64,000 nucleotides of DNA from Liolophura sinensis (Eukaryota > Mollusca > Polyplacophora > Chitonida > Chitonidae), in the NCBI RefSeq assembly GCF_032854445.1, contig NC_088300.1, positions 36,437,608-36,501,607 on the forward strand, given 5' to 3'. Every line of letters begins with the position of its first letter. The stretch's first letter is position 1. The notes under the pieces are model-generated. The model searched no databases and was not told where the DNA came from. It saw only the letters and a list, made by a program, of their open reading frames with translations. Both the position numbers and the translations under genes were made by a program. Below, piece by piece: positions 58,026-64,000 of the stretch.

Positions 58026-60163
58026 ACAAGAGCTCAGGTGAACACAACATACGCCCCAACAAATACATTTGCTTGAAGTGTATCAAAGAATACAGCAGCA
58101 CTGTGGTGAGAATAACCCGAAGGGAAAGTTCATCGCAAGTGGACAAATGTGTCCACCACAAATGAAAACATTATGAAGAAAGCTTTTGAAGCTTGGGCAC
58201 AAAATCATTTGTATCTGGTTACTATAATAACCACCAAAATTGACAAATGTGAGTCGTGACACATCATTATCTGTGTATCTATGCATCCACCAAAAACTAA
58301 AGCTCTGTAGAGTTGTAGCCCGGACACGAAAACAATCTCTATTTGTACAGCATACATGTATATAAGGAAAATGGCTATCTAGTTACCATGACAACCACGA
58401 AAAATGGACAAATGTGAGTTGCAACCTATCGTCATCTGTGTATCTATGAATCCCCCAAAAAGTAAAACTCTATGTGGACAACTGTTGGCATTATAGCCCT
58501 GACACAAAATCATATCTATTTATATAGTATACATAGTGAAATGGCAATCTGGTAACCATGACAACCGTGCAAATGGTTGAGTCGCGACACATCGTCATCT
58601 ATGTATGTATGTATTCGCCAGAAATTTTAACTCCACACAGAAAACTCTACGTTGGATTCATAAAATGGACACGAAATCATACCTATTTATATAGTCACAG
58701 AAGTCCATTACCCTCTCTCACCTTGTTCTTGCCATGATATGGCTGAAATATTACCAATTTGGCATTAAGCCCTAATCATTCATTCATTCCATTACCCTCT
58801 TCTTCCCCTAACTTACCTACAGGTAGTTTTACACTTTTCTTAGATCTATAACACATTATGCGACGTATCTGCGATCCATGTACTTTCCTTTCTCTCTATT
58901 GCGCAGCAAACATTAGACAATCGGCTGATGCATGATGGGTCACAAATGAAGTTGTGCTGAATAGACATTAAAAAAGTACAAGGACAGAAAGTTTTGTGAA
59001 AGGACCCCAATGTCTTTGACAATATTTGTTTTACAGTTGCTTGGAAACATAAAGATAGTCAATCACTTCTTATAACTGTATGGCAACAATGTTCAGCGAA
59101 ATCGTAGCTTTTAAATACAGAGTTTCGGTTTCAAGGTGTGGTTAGTTCTCGAAGCAGCCATTTACAACTAGATTTCCCATGATTCAGTTCACAATTTCCA
59201 CTCAAGAGGTTGGCATATTTCTCCACCTAGTGGCCCAAGCTTCTAAAGGTGAAGCAACATGTGTACTGTGTTGTGGAGCTTAGCTATAAGGAAGTTGCAT
59301 ATTTCTAGGTAATAGACTTTTGATAGTAAATTGGGTGGGCATAAAAAAATGGGCCGTACTTTGACACATAGTTTCTCCAAAATCCTCTTAGGTCAGCTTC
59401 AAAAAATTTACACACTCAAAAATCATTATGTCCTAAGTATGCAGACCAAATTTCAACTTCATCCTTTAAGATTTCTGTTCATGGGACCAAAATCAAAACA
59501 GTGTCAAAAACACATCTTGCGGACATTTCAAAATGATGTTCTATTTGTTTTACTTGAAAAGGTAATAAATTGGTCCTCCATCTTCTCAGTAGACGACGCG
59601 AAAACGTTTCTTCCATGAACTGTTTGAGTCCCGAATCTCCTGAAGAGTATTTTTTCCCAGAAGTCCTTGATGTGTGCTTTTAGTTCACCCTCGGTGAATT
59701 TTTCCGTGCGACCCTCATGACACCAGACAGGTGATGCAATATGGGTCACCGGAACATGCGTTTTGGAGGTTATGTTTTCATTTTAACCCTGTGTACAGAC
59801 TACTCAAACTATGACCTTGAAAACTGGTCAGTAAATTAACAAAATCATACCATTTGAATGTCTAAAGTTTAAAAGGGTTTAAACAAAGGATAAGGTAGCA
59901 ATGCAGCATTAAAGTACGGCTCATTTTTTTGTGCCCGCCCAGTATATATGGAAAATGGCTATCTGGTTACCATGAGAACTGCAAAAAAAGGACATTTGTG
60001 AGTCACGGCACATACTGTGTACATATGTAGCCACCAAAAATTGAAACTCCACATGGAAAACTGTTGGAGTTATAGCCCGGACACATATATGGACGCACAG
60101 ACAGGGAGATGGACAAAATCACTATAACATAATATGCTTCGCCTTATGGCGAGGCAGTATAAA
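58026..60163. mobile_element. Composite element with ~170-bp core repeats, interrupted
   Basis: Begins near AACAAGAGCTCAGGTGAACA. Core copies at about 58190-58370, 58371-58543, 58544-58695 and 59942-60085 share GGCTATCTGGTTACCATGAC, GTGAGTCG(C)GACACAT, TCATCTGTGTATCTATG and TATAGCCCGGACAC. The right end has GACAAAATCACTATAACATA and the hairpin GCTTCGCC-TTAT-GGCGAGGC (60136-60155). Core repeats plus a terminal hairpin recall pearl/Helitron-related non-autonomous elements of bivalves; that link is inference. A segment at 58696-59941 splits the cores. Confidence 0.65.
59332..59941. mobile_element. 610-bp element with 31-bp terminal inverted repeats
   Basis: Left terminus 59332-59362 begins TGGGTGGGCATAAAAAAATG and right terminus 59911-59941 is its reverse complement with 3 mismatches in 31. 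No transposase recognised inside and no convincing target duplication. Its right end coincides with the right edge of the insertion into the core-repeat element. Confidence 0.75.
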
Positions 60164-60256
60164 ATACTGTACATTGAAATTCTTATGAAAGGAATTGCAT
60201 CCCAGGGTTGGGAAGACCACAATTCACAGCTTGACAGGGCATCAATGCACTATTCA

Positions 60257-60509
60257 TTTATCTGATTGGTGTTTTACGCCGTACTCAAGAATATTTCATT
60301 TATACTATAGCGGCTAGAATTATGGTGGGAGGAAACCGGGCAGAGCCCACGACCAGGTTGCTGACAGACCTTTGCTGACAGATCTTCCCACGTATGGCTG
60401 GAGAGGAAGCCAGCATGAGCTGGACTGGAACTCGCAGTGACCGCATTGGCTCCTGGGTCATTACGCTGCACTAGCGCACTAGCCAACTGAGCCATGCATG
60501 GTGGCCCTC
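60257..60509 (-). mobile_element. SINE, full length but rearranged, with 11-bp TSD
   Basis: Reverse copy with a deletion around CCCACGACCAGG and a short internal duplication of TTGCTGACAGA. The head ends in GCCATGCATGGTGGCC. Duplications TGCACTATTCA (60246-60256) and TGCACCATTCA (60510-60520) differ at one base. Confidence 0.88.
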
Positions 60510-60520
60510 TGCACCATTCA

Positions 60521-62130
60521 GGTAGATGATATTCCTTTTGCACTGATTATGAACATTACAAACTGTCATTAACTGAAATTTAAATGAATGGTTTACATTC
60601 ACATTTAAACATGGCTAAGAAAGCAGTGGTATCGCTCTTCATGTTTTACAAACCAGTGAATGCTATGTGTTGCCTCTGCCCAAATCTACCATAGTCCACT
60701 GCTTTAACTTGTTAAATACCCTATCACATGTCCAGGATTGAACCTACACCCGTGTATAACTAATGATTAAAAACAAAAATTTTAACCACTGGACCACGGC
60801 CTTCTTACACCCAAGCCAGGCATTCACTCGGTTAAGGGGAGGGGAGGGGGTTGAGTTGCAGGGTTAATTTATTAAATTTCTTTGACCTTCACTGCCTTTC
60901 TCCGCCTTTTGGTAACGGTTAGTCACAAGTATTGTAGATGTGTACTTATCACATTACTCAACAGTTCTGCACACATTTACTGTTATGTACCATTGGGATC
61001 CCAGCAGAAAAATAGGCAGATAACATAACGTGTTCATGTGACTGTGCCTGCATTCAGGTCAACCAGCTTGTCACATAAGAACTGAAGGGAGAAACAGCCT
61101 CATGTGCAGGAAAATCTTTTGTGTTACAGACCCACACAGATCACTGGTCACAGTTCTCATGAACAAAAAAAAATTTTGTTCACCACAGCAGGAAGCAGCA
61201 AATGTAAATTTACAATAGTTTTTCTTTTGCCAGAGGCTTCCCCTGATGAATTACAGTGTACACACAAATACTAGAGACAGTGCCAGCAGTGCGTTCATCC
61301 CACGGCCATGCAGTTCACAGGCCAGGTGCTTCTGCTATATGAGATACAAGCTTCAATATATGGTACTATCCTAGAGATTCATACGGCTTGATGTACAACT
61401 TCTCATCGAACTAATTGTTTTAACCAACAGGAAGCATAAGTCTCGCCAGGGATATCACACGGCTCACATTGCATACTTGCACACCACTCGCCATGCTTGC
61501 TTTACATCACTGCCGCCACTGGCAAGTTTTGTACAGAAATCTCGACCAATGCAAAAATCGGGACGAGAACACTATTGGTGAGGCTAAACCTAAACAAGCC
61601 CATAGTGTTTTGGATATAGCCAAAGATCAATGCTGTCTAGTGGTGGCAGTGATGAAGCCAGTGTAGAAAGCCACATGTGCTGTGAGGAGTGTGCTGTTGT
61701 CACCAGACATCATGAATTACACACATCATGATTTGCGTATCAGGAAAACCGTGAGACAGATACTTGGTAAATTAATACCCACATAAGTTGGATAACATTT
61801 TGACAAGTCACATGATACAGAACTTCTTTCTACCTTTCACAAGTAGACTCGATCTCAAAACCCTCTGACTGATGCATTTACATGTAATATCCACAGAATC
61901 GAACACGAAATATAGTTCCTCATGCAATATTTCTGCAGTGACATTAACAACAGGCTATAAGTTATATGCCATTTTCCCTGTACATGCCTTTGTTAAGTCC
62001 ACACTACTGCACAGCAAGGTTTCGTTATCGTTTAGTAAGGAAGGTTCTCGGCTACATGAATGAGCAAACTGCTGACAGACTTTCTTTACGTTGCACGTAA
62101 CAAGATTTAGAAGATCTAGACCCACTGTAC
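60521..62130. other. No gene recognised
   Basis: Mixed sequence with a G-rich patch near 60836-60853. No exon or element supported. Confidence 0.4.
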
Positions 62131-62288
62131 TCTCCGGCCGTACATGGGCAGGCCTTTCAGCAACCTGCAGATGGTCGTGGGTTACCCCGGTCTCTGCCTG
62201 GTTTCCTCAACCCATAATGCTGGCCGCCGTCGTATAAGTGAAATACTCTTGAGTACGGCGTAAAACACCAATCAAATAAATAAATAAA
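62131..62288 (+). mobile_element. SINE, 5'-truncated, with 14-bp imperfect TSD
   Basis: Begins at TCTCCGGCCGTACATGGGCA and keeps the complete 3' domain GAGTACGGCGTAAAACACCA plus tail. Duplications TAGACCCACTGTAC (62117-62130) and TAGACCCGTTGTAC (62289-62302) differ at two bases. Confidence 0.88.
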
Positions 62289-62904
62289 TAGACCCGTTGT
62301 ACCCAAGTCAATTCAGCAGATGGTAGTAACTGGCTCTTGACAACTCTCATTACTGGGTATTACCAATCTATGTTAATCTAAAGTTAACCTCCACTAAGTG
62401 TCACGCACCATGTCATGAAGCAAAGACATCACAGCACAAAATACTACAGTCGCCAAATCAACTACCACACGGTCTGAATGATGACGTGTGTACAGGTTGG
62501 AAAAGTGTGACAATTCTATTTTTTGTCATTGCTAACATTTATACATATATGGCTTACCTACAGTCAATACAAATTGTATATATGCCTGAGCACGTCACTA
62601 TTCTCCTGCACATGTACTGTACCTATAAGCTCATTATATGAGCATAGAATCATCTGTAGGTGTTCTTTTCACTGCCAAGATCTATACCTACATGTACAGT
62701 CAATGCAAATATGCCTATTATGTCACTATTCTTCTGCTACCTATCTGTACACTTATCACAGGAACATACAACCATCTTATAAGCAGTGGAACCAAAATAA
62801 CAATTATTATACAGAAATGAAAACCACAGGTGAATGTAAAATAAGCATGGCAAATGGACTAAATGAATTGATTAGATTCCCTACTGTAACAAATCATATG
62901 ATAC

Positions 62905-62981
62905 TTCTTCAAAAGGCTGATGGTGACGTTCTTCAAAAGGTGACGGTGACGTTCTTCAAAAGGCTGACGGTGACGTTCTTC
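62905..62981. repeat. 24-bp tandem repeat, about 3 copies
   Basis: TTCTTCAAAAGGCTGATGG then TGACG, repeated three times; the middle copy is one base shorter. Isolated short array. Confidence 0.9.
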
Positions 62982-63425
62982 CACAGTAACATTAAGCTAA
63001 TTCACTAACAAACTGGAGATTATTTAGGAAAAGACTGTAATATTTGTTAGGTTTTTAAAGGGGTATAAATGAAAAAAAAAACGCTGTAGCAGTTCATACA
63101 AAAGTTTTTCGTTTATACCCCAATAAACCTGAAAAATATTAGTCAATCTTTAAAATTTAATTCACAGAACAAAAGGATGTTATCTTATGTTTTACCTTCA
63201 TTCCAAACTGTGAGCAATGTTAGCTGATTGTTTTGAAGAAAGGAACGCGGCAGGCTCCAGGATAAACATTTTCTGAATGAGATTCTTTTGGCCATTGAAA
63301 CTGGTGACCAAAGTTCTACCGTCACTAAACAACGTCACATGTACGTCACAAGCTAGCGTAATGACCAGGCAAAGTTTACATCTGTGGTTCGTTTCAAATA
63401 GCACTGTGAAGAATTCAACATTTAG

Positions 63426-63577
63426 AAGGTGAATTCCAAGCTATAGAACTTCGGATGCAGAAGATGCTGAAGAAGTTGAATTCATTTCGTGAGGCACATT
63501 TTCCAGGCAACAACTTGTTTGCGCTCTTCATAACGAACTATTGCTGCTGTCACTGCATGCCAAAAATATGCGGAAAG
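63426..63577 (+). CDS. Possible exon of an unrecognised gene
   Basis: Open from about 63410 and ending exactly at a plausible donor (GGAAAG|GTGTGT at 63578). A weak acceptor TTTAG precedes 63426; alternatively the ATG at 63455 is a start, giving 41 codons. The peptide begins MQKMLKKLNSFREAHFPG and ends in a Cys-rich stretch (NYCCCHCMPKICGK). The amphipathic basic start followed by clustered cysteines looks coding-like, but I recognise no family and found no partner exon. Confidence 0.25.
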
Positions 63578-64000
63578 GTGTGTAGTCTACACAGGTGACA
63601 TCTTCATGCTGGTTGCAAAACAGGCATAGTTGTAACATATGGATGATATATCAGTATTTCAAACATACTGATTATCCAACCACAACAGTGTATTTTCAAC
63701 ATCAGTGGGAAAGTGATTATGATCAAACCGGCTTGGTTTTGGCTAGCACTTTGCACTTGGCTATGCATATGCACTCGCTGACCCAGCACGTCTGTGCATG
63801 TTTGTGATCAGGCTCATACTGAGATAGACAATACTGTTTAAACAGATTTAATTCATTCTAGACTATCCACAGAATTTGTACAGACGCTCCTTTTTATGAA
63901 TCTGAATATTTGGTAAATGACCCTAAAGTTTCGCACATGACTTACTGTCATTTACTTTCACACGATCTGAGTAGGCGGCAAGATGACAGAAGAGAGTGAT

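Noticed and set aside
62523-63008. 161-codon frame near the right end
   Set aside because: Low-complexity translation that runs into a 24-bp tandem repeat; no codon or family signal.

Overview
The window is eukaryotic nuclear DNA: AT-rich, with three recognisable protein-coding genes, two of them split by ordinary GT-AG introns, in a background of tRNA-derived SINEs, Tc1/mariner relics and minisatellites. Both conserved gene families are animal-type. Abundant SINEs with a tRNA-like head and an AAATA-rich tail, plus a repeat with tandem core units ending in a short hairpin, make a lophotrochozoan, probably a mollusc, the best guess. That placement is inference; no species can be read from the window.

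Layout. 1-7660: no gene recognised; SINE copies and a cluster of GTTTAG motifs. 7661-13288 (+): a seven-exon gene for a mitochondrial typical 2-Cys peroxiredoxin (PRDX3-like), which assembles into one clean 236-residue frame with a mitochondrial-type presequence on two small exons. 16801-29493 (+): an eleven-exon TAPT1 (Tapt1/DUF747 membrane protein) gene, 589 residues, starting about 0.6 to 1.5 kb after the candidate PRDX3 polyadenylation signals. 29494-42652: TAPT1 3' flank, a 2.1 kb array of 33-bp units (35.3-37.4 kb) and a foldback inverted repeat (40.1-40.7 kb). 42653-45724 (-): a 1,023-codon uninterrupted reading frame for a large, mostly disordered nuclear protein with one CXXC zinc finger; a 3' splice site sits just upstream of its start codon. 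45.75-64 kb: no confident gene; a 41-bp array (47.2-48.2 kb), a 48-bp array abutting a truncated SINE (49.8-50.1 kb), two Tc1/mariner-type relics (54.2-54.9 and 55.9-56.5 kb), and a composite element with about 170-bp core repeats interrupted by an insertion that contains a pair of 31-bp terminal inverted repeats (58.0-60.2 kb). A possible exon of an unrecognised gene lies near 63.4-63.6 kb.

The three genes have no evident shared pathway: PRDX3 reduces mitochondrial peroxides, TAPT1 is an ER/ciliary-base membrane protein, and the CXXC protein probably binds CpG-containing DNA. Nothing suggests co-regulation beyond the tight head-to-tail spacing of PRDX3 and TAPT1. The most unusual items are the CXXC protein, the foldback element with an exon-like ATG in its loop, and the minisatellites. 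I found no clear evidence of a wholly new biological system.
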